The notes: a model not told the origin generated them from the sequence alone. Shown: positions 46,127-57,200, numbered from the stretch's first letter. The stretch is 64,000 nucleotides of DNA from Planktothrix sp. FACHB-1365 (GCF_014697575.1 NZ_JACJSC010000019.1:52947-116946); one strand, 5' to 3'. Made by a program: numbers and translations.

Positions 46127-47020
46127 TTAAAAAAAAGTTGCGCTGAGGTGAACAAGCATCTCACAACTAGCTCCTGGCTTGAGATAGGTCAATAATTTTC
46201 CCGTATTCAGGGCGTTGCGGGGGGCTGTCCAAGGTTCCAAACAATAGTAATCCTTGCCCTTGAGTGTCCAATACACCACACTGGAATAAGCCGAACTATA
46301 GCTCAGGATAATTTTCGACTTCCGAGCTTGATCAAGGGTTGTTGTCGCTAACCCCGTTAAGGGACTAAACAACACATCAATTTCCTCCTCTGCCGCATCA
46401 AACCGCCCTGTAAACACCTGAGTTTGTTGAGTGCGTTGATCCCGATACTGCATCGCCGGAATTTCAAAGGCTAATTTTTCCTTATCCAACGCTAAAAAAT
46501 AGGGATGTAACCCCGTTGAAAAGGGCATAGTTTGCGGGGGTAGATTGTCCATCATGCCACAGAGGTTAGTATAGCGTTGAAAAATCTGTAAAGCATTACC
46601 TTTGAGGGTGTAGGTAAACTCCACTTCAAAATCAAAGGGATAAACCGACCGAGTTTGAGCATTACTTTTTAATACCAACGTGATTGACGCACCGCCATCC
46701 GTTGCTTGTTGTACCACCGTCCACGGCAAATTCCGAGCAAAGCCATGTTGTTTGAGGGTATACCGTTGACCTTGATAAGTATAGGTATCATCGGGTAAAT
46801 TGCCACAAATGGGGAATAAAATCGGAATTCCCCCCCGTACCGTTAAATCAGGATTAGCAAATCGTTCCGTATCTAAATACAGTAAATCCTGACCCCCGAC
46901 TTGCCAACGGGTAATAATTCCTCCTCGTTCTGGGACAACTTCTAGGCTAGACTGGGTAGCCCGATCCGAGAGGACGTAGGTTTTATATTGTTGATGGGGC
47001 TTTAATGCGATCGCAAACAC
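46127..47020 (-). CDS. Aldose 1-epimerase family protein (GalM / hexose-6-phosphate epimerase-like)
   Basis: A 297-residue beta-sandwich mutarotase-like protein. Catalytic and binding positions appear as LKQHGFARNLPW (His), FSTGLHPYFL (His) and YYCLEPWTAP (Glu), with RGGIPILFPICGNL at the sugar-binding edge. This arrangement fits the branch of glucose-6-phosphate 1-epimerases and related enzymes better than classic GalM. Cytosolic. The gene starts at ATG 47020 and is transcribed after the CapA-like gene, separated by 57 bases. Confidence 0.88.
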   Translation of the reverse strand: MFAIALKPHQQYKTYVLSDRATQSSLEVVPERGGIITRWQVGGQDLLYLDTERFANPDLTVRGGIPILFPICGNLPDDTYTYQGQRYTLKQHGFARNLPWTVVQQATDGGASITLVLKSNAQTRSVYPFDFEVEFTYTLKGNALQIFQRYTNLCGMMDNLPPQTMPFSTGLHPYFLALDKEKLAFEIPAMQYRDQRTQQTQVFTGRFDAAEEEIDVLFSPLTGLATTTLDQARKSKIILSYSSAYSSVVYWTLKGKDYYCLEPWTAPRNALNTGKLLTYLKPGASCEMLVHLSATFF

Positions 47021-47077
47021 AGTGATAGTTAAAAATTAATAAGTGATCAATAAACTTAACCGATGGCAGCCCGAATA

Positions 47078-49117
47078 TCACCCGATGGCTCGATAAGGTT
47101 CAGACTGCAAAGGCAGTTTAATCTCAGCATGAGATTCCTTTCCCTTCGGTAATACCGCAACGGAAGACTGGGTTGATTCCAGCAGAGTTGGTTCAGAATT
47201 CCGATGAGGAATCGTAATCTGAAACGAAATCGGAGAATTGGGACTCTTGTTACTTTGAGAGCTTGGAGCAGGAGCTTGGGGAAATGAAGGCAGAGAAATA
47301 AAAGGATCTTTAATAAAAGGTTCCTCAATATAAGGTTTGAGGTCATCTTGACTCTCCGTTTTCACCTCCAATTTAGGGGGTAAGGGGCTTTTCTCTTCAG
47401 AGACAGAAACTGACTCATCGGACAGGGGTGCTTGGATCACGGACGGTTGAGAGTCCTGATTCTGAACCGATTTAGGAGTAGGTACTGCCGTCAGTGGCGA
47501 TGAATCGGGGGCTGGAGATTCCGTCACTAACGGTAAAGCCGGTTCCTGCGTTGGTGTTAAGGGAGCATCTACCAATTTAAGGTCACGGGGGGGCGCGTCC
47601 AAAACAACAACGGACTGCATCGGTTGATCAAAAATTTGCGAAAGTCGTTCCACCCGCTTGATAATATCCCCCCCTTTTTCTCCCGATATCACCTTAGCTT
47701 GATATTGAGTCACCTCTACGGGTAAAAATTCTACCTTCATTTTACGATGATCATTTAAGGCAACTTTTAACACAGCCGTTTCATAGTCTGTCCGACTATT
47801 GCCCCCAAAAATAAAATTACCCAAGGAGTAAACAATCGGCCGACCTTTATAAATTTCTGCACCCTGCAAAACATGGGGATGATGACCAATAACGACATCC
47901 GCCCCTTGATCAATGGTGAATCGAGCTAAATCAATTTGCCAGTCTCCCGGATAATCATTGAGTTCTACCCCCCAATGGTAGTTAACCACCACCCAATCCA
48001 CCTGATCTCGAATGGCTTTAATATCGGCTGCTACCCGCTCATCATAACGTGGATTCGTTCCCGCCACACCCTCACCTGCTGCATGAAAATCGGCATCATA
48101 ATAACCTAAATAGGCAATTCGTTGACCCTTGACTTCGATAATGGTAGGGCGACGAGCTTCTTTAAGATCTCGACCCGCTCCCACTGCATGAATACCCGCC
48201 CGGTCTAAGGTTTCAAGGGTTTCCACTAGCCCGGATTCCTCATAGTCCATGGTGTGATTATTGGCTAGATTAACAATATCAATGCCACCTTCTGTTAATA
48301 CCTTAACCGCTTCTGGATCAGCTTTAAAATTAAACTGTTTATTCGGACGGCGCAGGGTAGAACGGGTGAGGGGATTTTCTAAATTCACCATCGCTAAATC
48401 TGCATCCCGATATTCAGGAAGTTGGGCAAAGGGTAAGGAATAATTTGTGCCAATAATCGTTTCAAAATGATCACTCAGGGTAACATCCCCCCCAAACACT
48501 AAAGTAACCGTTGGGTCTTGGGGATTTTGTACCTGTTGGTGTTGAACCACAGGAACCAGTTCTAAAGCAGCTTGGACACTATCAGAACGTTTAGAAGGCG
48601 GTGCCACCATCACCACATTTTCTTGAGCCGGATTATTCATGGGTAGCCTTTCGGCGGTGACTTCGTAGTAACTCACCCAACAGCCTAATATGAAGGAAGA
48701 AACGGCTGAACCCACCAGGAACATTAACCGTAGGGTTTTAAATTTAATGCCATCAAGGTTCAACCACCGGGTTTGTTCTCGATGAACTCGATTAGCTGGG
48801 GTAACCAGTCGCACCGATTGTTTCCAGAGAATTTCCCCATCTCCTTGATAGCGAGCCGCAATTTTCACTCCTTCTAAGTTGGGAGCGTTGAGTTTCCACA
48901 GCAAGTGACAGATAAACTTGACAATGCTGTCGGCCATCGGTTCTTGTTGAAATTCAACCAAGACGGGTAAACAGCCTTTGCGATCGGGGGGGGCCACTCT
49001 TGCCGAGATCCCTTCCGGTCTAAGATAGGTATTAATTAAATAGCTGATTGCCCTTAAATCTCCAGAACGGGCTAATTCAAAAATAGAAGGTTGACCTAAA
49101 TACTCTGCATAAACCAT
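47078..49117 (-). CDS. CapA/PgsA-like phosphoesterase-fold membrane protein
   Basis: A 679-residue protein. Residues 1-115 are the module also found at the start of the protein at 15775 (FELARSGDLRAISYLINTYL). A single transmembrane helix at about 130-152 (FLVGSAVSSFILGCW) anchors it. The CapA-type metallophosphoesterase-like domain spans about 205-455: GGDVTLSD, NLENPLT, NLANNHTMDYEESG, VVNYHWG and VIGHHPHVLQGAE. The last 190 residues are a Pro/Ser-rich disordered tail. CapA relatives handle poly-gamma-glutamate or capsule export; the function here is inferred only. The extra N-terminal module is unusual. Confidence 0.85.
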   Translation of the reverse strand: MVYAEYLGQPSIFELARSGDLRAISYLINTYLRPEGISARVAPPDRKGCLPVLVEFQQEPMADSIVKFICHLLWKLNAPNLEGVKIAARYQGDGEILWKQSVRLVTPANRVHREQTRWLNLDGIKFKTLRLMFLVGSAVSSFILGCWVSYYEVTAERLPMNNPAQENVVMVAPPSKRSDSVQAALELVPVVQHQQVQNPQDPTVTLVFGGDVTLSDHFETIIGTNYSLPFAQLPEYRDADLAMVNLENPLTRSTLRRPNKQFNFKADPEAVKVLTEGGIDIVNLANNHTMDYEESGLVETLETLDRAGIHAVGAGRDLKEARRPTIIEVKGQRIAYLGYYDADFHAAGEGVAGTNPRYDERVAADIKAIRDQVDWVVVNYHWGVELNDYPGDWQIDLARFTIDQGADVVIGHHPHVLQGAEIYKGRPIVYSLGNFIFGGNSRTDYETAVLKVALNDHRKMKVEFLPVEVTQYQAKVISGEKGGDIIKRVERLSQIFDQPMQSVVVLDAPPRDLKLVDAPLTPTQEPALPLVTESPAPDSSPLTAVPTPKSVQNQDSQPSVIQAPLSDESVSVSEEKSPLPPKLEVKTESQDDLKPYIEEPFIKDPFISLPSFPQAPAPSSQSNKSPNSPISFQITIPHRNSEPTLLESTQSSVAVLPKGKESHAEIKLPLQSEPYRAIG

Positions 49118-49639
49118 GAGAATGTTGTCCTCTCCTTTAAAAATTTAGATTGCAGTTTAGTTTAATCAATCACAATACTCTTGACCCTGTATCGTAGCGG
49201 ACAATTCGTTAAATACTCATTGATTGCAGTGCAGGATTTCAACATAACGCTATAACTTTTCTCAGAAAAGTTGACCAGGTTTATTATAAGCTTTTCAGGG
49301 TTGGCGATCACCGTAGAGACGCGCCATGGCGCGTCTGTACTTCGGCATTTGCTGAAGCGTTATCTAAAGAAAAGTTGCTGAAATTCCCTCCTTGAGCCAA
49401 CTCAACCTAGATTTAGGGGGTATACTGAAAATGTCCTCACTCTCAAGGCATAAGTACAGACTAAATTTTTTAGGCTAAATTTAACCTTGGGGTTAAAATA
49501 GAGGACAATTGTTTAGTCAAAATGGATGATCTAGGAATCGAGTACAATTCAAGGCGCTTCGGCATCTTGCTCAACTGTCAATACTCGATTAACTAGGGAC
49601 ATTCACACGAGCCAGCGAACTTCTCAGGAAAAGTAAAAA
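49118..49639. other. Divergent intergenic region with a dispersed palindrome
   Basis: A 522-base gap. At 49313-49340 GTAGAGACGCGCCATGGCGCGTC is a copy of the repeat found at 21560. The rest is A/T-rich, with a possible -10 TAAAAT near 49495. No gene is seen. Confidence 0.6.
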
Positions 49640-49951
49640 ATGCTACATCGCAAGATTTATCAGCTTTGTTGTGACAGTCGGGAAGTCTCGATCTTCTTAC
49701 GGGATCAACAACGTTGGATTGAGAAAGCTCGAATTACAGATATTGAAGGAGATCTAGTCACGCTGCGCTATGAAACCGATGAAGAGGATGAATTATGTTC
49801 TTGGGAAGAAATGATCCGCATCGAAAGCATCGGAGCCATTAGCCAAAAGTTGGCCTCCGTTCCCAAGTGTGATTTTGATCTTCCTATTTCTGATGATTGC
49901 CCGGAAGCAGAACAAATTCACAAGCCTACCTCTGAGTCTAGCCCAGAATAA
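49640..49951 (+). CDS. Small conserved cyanobacterial protein (DUF6679-like)
   Basis: A 103-residue protein whose N-terminal 75 residues are strongly structured (MLHRKIYQLCCDSREVSIFL, then RWIEKARITDIEGDLVTLRY and EDELCSWEEMIRIESIGAIS). The pattern matches a short conserved family of cyanobacteria that I believe is DUF6679. The last 30 residues are acidic and variable. No signal peptide. It ends 16 bases from the convergent beta-lactamase-fold gene. Confidence 0.7.
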   Translation: MLHRKIYQLCCDSREVSIFLRDQQRWIEKARITDIEGDLVTLRYETDEEDELCSWEEMIRIESIGAISQKLASVPKCDFDLPISDDCPEAEQIHKPTSESSPE

Positions 49952-49967
49952 GAGACTTGTTCACGCT

Positions 49968-51596
49968 TTATTCTACGAGACGCTCAATACATTCAAACAT
50001 TGGGCAATATCCATCTGGAGTAACTTTAAAGCCGAAGAGAGCGGAAGCTTGATTCCAACATCGTTGTCCTCGATAGTATTGGCAATTGCCACAACAATCG
50101 AGATCGACAGGAATGGGCCGATCACTTCCTTGGCTGAGAAACTCCCGTTGAGAAATGCCACGCAGCACTAATTCCTCACCTTGCCATCGAGCTTCTACTA
50201 ACCCGGTATCCGCAAAGGCTGGCCACCGGGGATCAGTGGTTAACGCTGGGGGTAAGGTAATGTGAATTTGAGTTTCAAATTCCGTAATTTCCCCTTCATA
50301 TTGGGTTTCCGTTAAGGGGGGTTGTAAGAACGTTTCCCCGATGGGCAACTCCACCAGGGTTCCGGCATCTGGGGTATGGAGTTGATAGCGGTTGCGAAGT
50401 TCTTCTAAATTGGTCAGATCGGCTAAATAGGTGGGAGAACCATGCACAAAAATAATGTGTTGGGGCCGGAGGTTATGGATGAGTTGGGTTGTACCGGGGC
50501 CATCACAATGTTCTGAGATAAAATAGGTTTCAACCTGGGGTGCAGACTGTCCTGAGCGCGTCTCTACAAATTCAGGAATGGGGAGAATTTCTAAGGGTCT
50601 ACCGGGTTTCTGGGGCAAAAATAACATCCAAGGTAAGGTGGAGTTCGCCCAATAGGAATTCCAATCGGCATACTCATCGGTGAGAATAATACAGGGAGAC
50701 TCGCTGAGTTGAGATCGGTATTGGGGGGTCAGTCGTCGCACCCTCGGACGAATACGTTCATCCCAAAATAAAGGTTGATGTTGAGCAAAATTCTGGACAC
50801 TGGCGGGAAACTGGGAGAGCAGTTGTAAATAAACATCGCATCCGGTCGCAACGGTTCCATCAACCCAAATATCGAGATCCCGACCTGTAAAATAATGGTG
50901 ACTGCGAAGCAACATCAGCAGTTCTTGGCCTAAGCCTAAACTGGGCGTTGGTAAGAGCAGGCAATATTGAGCTTCTATCGCCCGATATAACCGTTCTGCA
51001 AGTTGGTTTTCCAGTTGACGGCGATGGGGATGACGTGCGGTGCCATAACTGCCTTCTAAGATTAAAACATCGGGTTTGAGTCCGCGCAACTCCCCCAAAG
51101 GTAAGCCTTCCACCAGGCGAGAATTTGAAAGAAAAAAATCTCCGGTGTAAATCAGTTTATAACTGCGTTCGGTTGTTACATAATTAATTAGAATTACCGA
51201 AGCTCCGGGTAAGTGACCTGCGGGAAATAAGGTGACACTAAGTCCCGGCTTGAGTTCCCGGGCAGAATGCCAAGGTAAGGACTGACAGAGGGGATGATTA
51301 ACATCTGGTTCCCAGTCAGGCCAGTTAAGGGGTAACAGTTGGGTTGTTACTTCACTTCCATAAATCGGAATTTGAGGAAATGCCTGATGGAAAGCGAGTA
51401 AACCTTGAGCATGATCCGCATGAGCATGGGAACAGAGAACGAAGTCAGCCGGAGGTTGATCTGAGGAAGTTAATAGGGGTGAAATGTCCTGAATCCCACA
51501 ATCGAGTAAAATGCGATGAGATCCCATCCGCACCAGCAGACACAAACCCTCCTCTGCATGGCCAACGCTATAGGGCAAACATTCCAGGTCAATCAC
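49968..51596 (-). CDS. Metallo-beta-lactamase-fold hydrolase with C-terminal Cys motif
   Basis: A 542-residue protein. The metal site is CSHAHADHAQG with further ligands in FPAGHLPGASV and YTGDFFLS; IFVHGSPTYLADLTN near residue 380 resembles the C-terminal motif of beta-CASP proteins, so an RNA-processing role is possible. An unusual C-terminal segment has four or more Cys (CGNCQYYRGQRCWNQ, PDGYCPMFEC), perhaps a metal site. The stretch EFVETRSGQ is encoded by DNA containing a fragment of the GCGCGTCTCTAC dispersed repeat. Confidence 0.82.
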   Translation of the reverse strand: MIDLECLPYSVGHAEEGLCLLVRMGSHRILLDCGIQDISPLLTSSDQPPADFVLCSHAHADHAQGLLAFHQAFPQIPIYGSEVTTQLLPLNWPDWEPDVNHPLCQSLPWHSARELKPGLSVTLFPAGHLPGASVILINYVTTERSYKLIYTGDFFLSNSRLVEGLPLGELRGLKPDVLILEGSYGTARHPHRRQLENQLAERLYRAIEAQYCLLLPTPSLGLGQELLMLLRSHHYFTGRDLDIWVDGTVATGCDVYLQLLSQFPASVQNFAQHQPLFWDERIRPRVRRLTPQYRSQLSESPCIILTDEYADWNSYWANSTLPWMLFLPQKPGRPLEILPIPEFVETRSGQSAPQVETYFISEHCDGPGTTQLIHNLRPQHIIFVHGSPTYLADLTNLEELRNRYQLHTPDAGTLVELPIGETFLQPPLTETQYEGEITEFETQIHITLPPALTTDPRWPAFADTGLVEARWQGEELVLRGISQREFLSQGSDRPIPVDLDCCGNCQYYRGQRCWNQASALFGFKVTPDGYCPMFECIERLVE

Positions 51597-51705
51597 AGGA
51601 GTTCATCAACAGGATAATTAGTATAGATTTTAGAATTATGGGGGAGTTTTCCTAAAAAATGTTAAAAACTGTTGCATAAATGAGTTAAGAGGAGTGATAT
51701 TCACG

Positions 51706-52263
51706 ATGTCGATTGCACAATTCCAAGAATTTTTTGATCATTGCGTGGGTGAATGGACAACGGAACGGACTTACCATTACTTGAGTCATCAGGAGGTTGA
51801 GCGATCGCATACTGAATTTATCATTCATCCTCTGGACAATGACGCTAAAGCCAAAGTCTTAGAAGATAATCAACGTTTATCAACAAACTTAGAATTAGAA
51901 ACTCTCCCTGGATATCGACTGGCGTTCCAAACGGTTTCGGAAAAAGGGGATGAAGTTTCCCAAGCCTTGAATATTCTGTTTGTACCCCAAAAATTAGATT
52001 TCCCGATAATTGAAGGGGATTATTTACGGGATAAAGCTTATGAAGAAGCGAAACCGATGGTGGCGCACTTTCGCTATGATACCCAAACCCGTGAATTATT
52101 GATGAAAACAACCTACACACGGGTTGTGTCCGTTGATTCTATTACTTTAATTAATCCAGAGTTAAGAATTCGTCGGATTATTAATTATCAACGTCCCCTG
52201 AATCATGAACCGTTAAATAGGGTTTTATTAGTAGGGTTTGGAGTTGAGCAAAAACAATCATAA
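51706..52263 (+). CDS. CpcS/CpeS-family phycobiliprotein lyase
   Basis: A 185-residue lipocalin-fold bilin lyase. It has the family N-terminus MSIAQFQEFFDHCVGEWTTER, the ERSHTEFIIHPL strand, and the closing RRIINYQRPL strand. Family members attach phycocyanobilin to a conserved Cys of phycocyanin or allophycocyanin. I cannot separate CpcS, CpcU or CpeS from sequence alone. ATG at 51706 is chosen because AAGAGGAG (51687-51694) is 11 bases upstream; an earlier GTG would overlap that site. Cytosolic or thylakoid-associated. Confidence 0.85.
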   Translation: MSIAQFQEFFDHCVGEWTTERTYHYLSHQEVERSHTEFIIHPLDNDAKAKVLEDNQRLSTNLELETLPGYRLAFQTVSEKGDEVSQALNILFVPQKLDFPIIEGDYLRDKAYEEAKPMVAHFRYDTQTRELLMKTTYTRVVSVDSITLINPELRIRRIINYQRPLNHEPLNRVLLVGFGVEQKQS

Positions 52264-52755
52264 ACAATCATCTTTTGAGAAGATTGTACCGCTTAACAAT
52301 CAAAGTTTTTTATTGAGAAAAAGCAAGTTAGGAAGCCTTGCTAGATGGGACAGAGGGAGTGATCCACCCCATCTAGGATCAAAGGCTGGGTAACAGGAGA
52401 GCAGAGGAGAATCTAACCTCTTGCTATTGTGATCATAAGGGTAATTCTGAGTGAGTTGAGAAATGCAATAATTTCTTAAGTTTGTCCCCTTAACCTTCCT
52501 GATGGCTTGCAAAGGGGGCTACAATTCTATTACAATCAAACATCAAAACCCGGCAAGAATAATTGACAGTCCTTGCTGTTCTATCACACATTGGCACTAA
52601 GGATAGGGGTGCAAGGTCAGGAGGATGAACTGTCACACGGCATCTTTACTGATTTTAACGATTGTGGAAAACTGAATTCCAACTTTGTACAGGATCTCAA
52701 TCAAGTTCTTATTTCTTGCGGGTGAACAGATCCTCTCATTCATAGGTGTTATCGA
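52264..52755. other. Intergenic region with a structured element
   Basis: A 492-base gap. It holds the long inverted repeat at 52334-52387 and two TACAAT-like hexamers (about 52520 and 52530), candidate -10 elements for the regulator gene at 52756. No gene is seen. Confidence 0.5.
52334..52387. repeat. Long imperfect inverted repeat, possible structured RNA
   Basis: CTAGATGGG at 52341-52349 pairs perfectly with CCCATCTAG at 52368-52376 around an 18-base loop. The flanks AGCCTTG and CAAAGGCT extend the stem after a short bulge. There is no T tract, so it is not an ordinary terminator. It appears once in this window. Confidence 0.5.
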
Positions 52756-53424
52756 GTGAGTCGAATTCTTATTGCTGAAGATGAACCCCGCATAGCTGCC
52801 TTTCTGGAAAAGGGACTGCGAGCGAATGGGTTCACAACCTCCCTAGCGTGTGATGGACGAGAAGCGGTAGAAAAAGCCCTCGCCCATGAGTTTGATTTGT
52901 TGATCCTTGATTTAGGGCTTCCTGATCAAGATGGTTTTCAAGTTTTGGAACAATTGCGCGGACAAGGGGAACAAATTCCCATTATTATATTGACTGCTCG
53001 TGATGATGTTACCGATAAAGTAGCAGGGTTAGAAGGGGGTGCGGATGACTATGTGACGAAGCCCTTCCGGTTTGCAGAACTTTTAGCCCGTGTTCGTGCC
53101 CGTTTACGACATCATCCTACATCCGGGAATAAAGAAGATAAAGCCTTAAAGGTGGGTCAAGTGACACTTGATTTATATGCCCGTCAAGTTTGTTTAGGAG
53201 AAACACCCATTACTCTTTCTGCCAAGGAATTTCAACTGTTAGAAACTTTCTTGCGCCATCCGGGGCAAGTTTTAAGTCGAGAACAACTCTTGGATCAAGT
53301 TTGGGGATATGACTATGATCCCGGCTCGAATATTGTTGATGTTTATGTTGGTTATCTCCGCAAGAAGTTGGGGGGTGATCGGATTGAAACGGTACGCGGA
53401 ATGGGATACCGTCTGGTTTGTTAA
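52756..53424 (+). CDS. OmpR/PhoB-type response regulator
   Basis: A 222-residue two-domain regulator. Receiver: acidic pocket AEDE, phosphorylation site Asp52 in LILDLGLPDQDG, Thr80 in LTARDD and Lys102 in YVTKPF. The C-terminal winged helix has TLSAKEFQLLETFLRHPGQV, REQLLDQVWGYDYD and VDVYVGYLRKKLGG, ending RGMGYRLVC. The start is GTG. No histidine kinase is directly adjacent; the nearest is at 61375, beyond the giant gene. The target genes are unknown. Confidence 0.92.
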   Translation: MSRILIAEDEPRIAAFLEKGLRANGFTTSLACDGREAVEKALAHEFDLLILDLGLPDQDGFQVLEQLRGQGEQIPIIILTARDDVTDKVAGLEGGADDYVTKPFRFAELLARVRARLRHHPTSGNKEDKALKVGQVTLDLYARQVCLGETPITLSAKEFQLLETFLRHPGQVLSREQLLDQVWGYDYDPGSNIVDVYVGYLRKKLGGDRIETVRGMGYRLVC

Positions 53425-54244
53425 AAAGGTTGGGAACTTTTGAGTCGTGTTAAACGTCAACAGACGCAACTCTTCGAGAACGTGCGATTGAGATAAATTC
53501 ATTAACAACAGTCAAGAATCTTAAACCCATTTCTAGTTAAATCCGCAGAAATATTCGATCACCTAAAGTTGGGGCTTGAGACTGCAAATAAAGTCCAACT
53601 GATCAGTTTTTGGCAAAAGCCTGAGAATTAGCGATCTCTTCTGTGTAAATCATTAGGTTGCATCTATAGATTAAGTTATTAACAATGATTGGGGAAACTG
53701 TTAAGTATTGCCCCAACTTAGGGAAAGATTAAGTTAGGTGGGTGAGGATTAATAACAAGAGTGTGAATAACAATCAAAATTGAGTAATGAGGCGGATTCT
53801 AATCTGTTAATATTTTCCTGAAAATATTGGATTAGATATCCTGTATTTTTAATAATTTCTAACCGCCTTAAATTTTATTGAATTCATTTTTATAGAGAGA
53901 TTATGAGTTGATCTCGAGCAAAATAATCTTTTATTAAACCCTACAAAAGGTTAAGAATTTATTTGTGCATTTTTTCCAAAAAGTTCACCTAAAATCAAAA
54001 AATAGGTGGGCTTTTTTAAGTTTTATTTCAAAAAAGCAAAATCTTTAAATTTGGATATTAAGATATTTCTCATATAGATTTAATACCTATCTTAAATCTA
54101 TTTTCTAGGATTAAGATAAGCAGCGAGAAACCCTCAGAATTGGATGGTCTTTTAAATCTTAATCGCCCTTCTATTCTGAAGTTTCAAGATGAGTCTGCTA
54201 AAACACCACTTTTCTGTCTTAGATCTGACAAAGTTGAGAAAACT
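53425..54244. other. Long intergenic region before the giant protein gene
   Basis: An A/T-rich gap of 820 bases. A short open frame just after the regulator (LSRVKRQQTQLFENVRLR, 53441 onward) could be a kinase-gene remnant but is too short to call. In-frame coding potential from TTG at 54140 joins the giant gene, so its start may lie up to 105 bases earlier than annotated. Confidence 0.5.
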
Positions 54245-57200
54245 ATGGATGACCTACAAAAATTTATCAAAGAATTTGATAAGCTCGGAGATAAAATCGG
54301 CAAGTTAGCCGATAAACCAGAGAAGTTTTTTAAAAAGCTAGATAAGATATTTGATAAGAATGCTTATCTGAAACTAAACCCTGATGTCAAACAAGCCGTT
54401 GAAGCAGGCTTACTGACAGCAGAAGAACACTTTTTACTCTATGGAATTTATGAAAATCGGGAATGCAGTTATATCTTCAATGTTCGTCAATACTTACAAC
54501 TGAACGTAAATATAAAGATTGCTGTTGAGCAAGAAGGGTTGAGTGCTGTTGAACACTTTGTCGATCTTGGACAAAGCCAAAACCTCCCCTGGAATCCTCT
54601 ATTTAATATTAATGACTACCTCACACTGAATCCTGATGTTGAGCAAGCTGTTCAAGAGGGCTTAACGAATGCGACTGAACATTTCTTGGATGCTGGAATT
54701 GAAGAACAACGTCATTTTAATTTTGTCTTCAATCCCCAAGATTATTTAGCACTCAATCCTGATGTTGAGGTACAAGTTCAACAGGGTTTAATTAACCCCA
54801 TTAAACACTTTTTTGATTTTGGTCAATTTGAAAAGCGAGAATGTAATAAATCTTTTTTCAATGTCAAGCATTATCTAGCAGCAAATCCAGATGTTCAGCA
54901 AGCGGTAGAGGAAGGTCGAATTAGTGCGATCGCTCATTTTATGGAATTTGGTCTACTGGAAAACCGTCCGTTTAATCCGAACATTTCTGTCACCCAAATT
55001 TTACAACAATTCAATGTTACTAGCCTTTCAGCTATTAGTATTGAGCAAATCAAGCAATTTATCGAGGTATCGTTATCAACACCAACACCTATTCCTACTC
55101 CCACACCGACACCGACACCGACCCCAACGCCAACACCTGAAAATACAACCTCTGATACTCCTGAAATTGTTTTCAATGAAAGCGAGGGGTCTACAGATGA
55201 CGACACAACAACGGAGACACCCACAACTCCCAATCAGCAGCGACCTCCCATCGATCTCAATATTCCTGAGCGACCTACACTATCACCAACTCCCACACCA
55301 GCACCCACTGTTGCGCCTACACCGCAACCAACACCAGAACCCACTCCAGTTCCCACACCGGAACCGACAGTTGCACCGACACCGGAACCCACTCCAGTTC
55401 CCAGTCAAGAGTTTTTCAATCTCGACTATATTAAAACCACCTACGCTTCTGTACTCAAAATTGGTTTAAATGTTGAGGATCTTAGCACCGTTTCAGAACA
55501 GGACATTATCGACTTTCTCAATGAAAATGGGTTAGAACTGGAAATTAATCCGTCATTGTATGTAGATATCAAGATCTACACCCAAACTTACAGTCAACAA
55601 CTGATTAGTTTCTATCAAGTTACCTCTGTTTCTGAACTTACCTTTGTACAAATCCTTAACTATATTAGTGGGGAAGGTTTAGACCAAGGGAATAGTCCTT
55701 CTTTGTTTATTGATTTTGATTTTGTCAAGAAGAATTACGCTAAAAAATTAGAAAAATTCTTTGAGAAAACCCTTGACAAAATCACCAAGAAGGAGATTTT
55801 AGAATACATCGACAAAGAAGGAATTAAGAACGGAGATAAACTCTCTGGTTGCTTAGACTTTGACTATATTCGGTTAACTTATAGTGCTGAATTAACCGCT
55901 AAATTTGGCATTAGTATCGAACTGATCACGAATCAGCAAATCTTCGAGTTTATCAACAGTGAAGAAGGCTCTAACGTAATTACAAATCCTGCACCTACCG
56001 TTGATATTAACTTTGTCAAGGTCGTTTATGCACAACAGATTGCCGCTTACTTCAATATTTCCATTGAGCAAGTCATTACTCTGTCCAATATTCAGATCCT
56101 CCTGTTTATTAATAACGTTCCCCCGGAACAAAGCATTGATACCTCTTGGACAGTTTCTTTAAATTATCTCGAAGCCGTTTATGGTACAGAATTAGTCGCT
56201 CAGTTAGGCGAAAATCCATCCATTGAGCAAATTCTTCAATTGATTGAAGAACAAGGGATTAAAAATGGACATACGGTTTCTCCGTTCATGAGTTTAGACT
56301 ATGTGAAACAGTTGCATCTCGATAAAATTATTGAGAAATACAACATCACAGATGTAACCAAGATTGAAGATGAAGATGTCCTCGAAAGCATCAATGTAGA
56401 TTACTCAATTGATGTTGAATACTGTCGCGTTAAATATGTAACTCAACTGGCGGCTTACTTCAAAGTCTCTGAGGCAGAAGTTGTTAACCTGACAGAGGAA
56501 CAAATCAAGGTTTATATTCTTGGAATTGGGTTAGAACTGGGATTAGCTGGAAATGCGATTGACTTTAAGAAAGTCGAGAAATTACTGGAAAAAGAACTTA
56601 AAGATTTCTTTAAAGTCAAAGACGTTAAAGAGTTAACCGATGGACAAATTAAGGCGTTTCTATCGGGTGAAGGTAAAAAACTCGGACTGATTAAACAAAT
56701 TAGTGAAGCCGTTGATGTCGAATACTATAAAGGAATTTATGGTGAAGCTCTAACGGCTCAATTTGGAGAAGATGTCACAGCAGAAGAGGTTGTTGAGTTC
56801 TTGTTTGGTGATGCGGCTCCCGTAATTGACATGAACTTCTGCTTAGAGCAATATGCAGATGAACTCACACAATATGCGGAAGTTTTAGGCAAAACGTTAC
56901 AAGATTTAACGCCAGAGGATCTGAAACAATACTTCCTCAGTAATGAAGGGTTTGATGTTAATAAGAACCTCACTGCTTTTGATTTAGAAGCGTTCAGTAC
57001 CCAATATTCATCACAGTTGATTACATTTTATAATGTGACTTCTGTTGCAGAACTAAATCAAACCCAAGTTTATCAGTTCATTACCCACGAAGCCTACAAA
57101 TTTAATCTCGATATTTCTGAATTGATCTCAGAAGAGGGTCTGGCATTCTACAAGGAAGAATTCGCTGAAAAAATCGCTATTAAATATGGTGTTGAAGTCA

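Noticed and set aside
47056..47346. Minus-strand 96-codon leucine-rich frame
   Set aside because: It overlaps the Pro/Ser-rich tail of the CapA-like gene in another frame and has no independent support.
53441..53500. Histidine kinase remnant after the response regulator
   Set aside because: Only about 19 codons, with no diagnostic motif.
54140..54244. TTG at 54140 as the start of the giant protein
   Set aside because: Possible, but no ribosome-binding site is evident and the first 35 residues do not resemble the repeat-bearing start; ATG 54245 is simpler.
55080..55410. Pro/Thr-rich segments as a separate gene or as a cohesin-like linker in another frame
   Set aside because: The plus-strand frame of the giant gene is continuous through them; the other frames are only shadows of the repeat.
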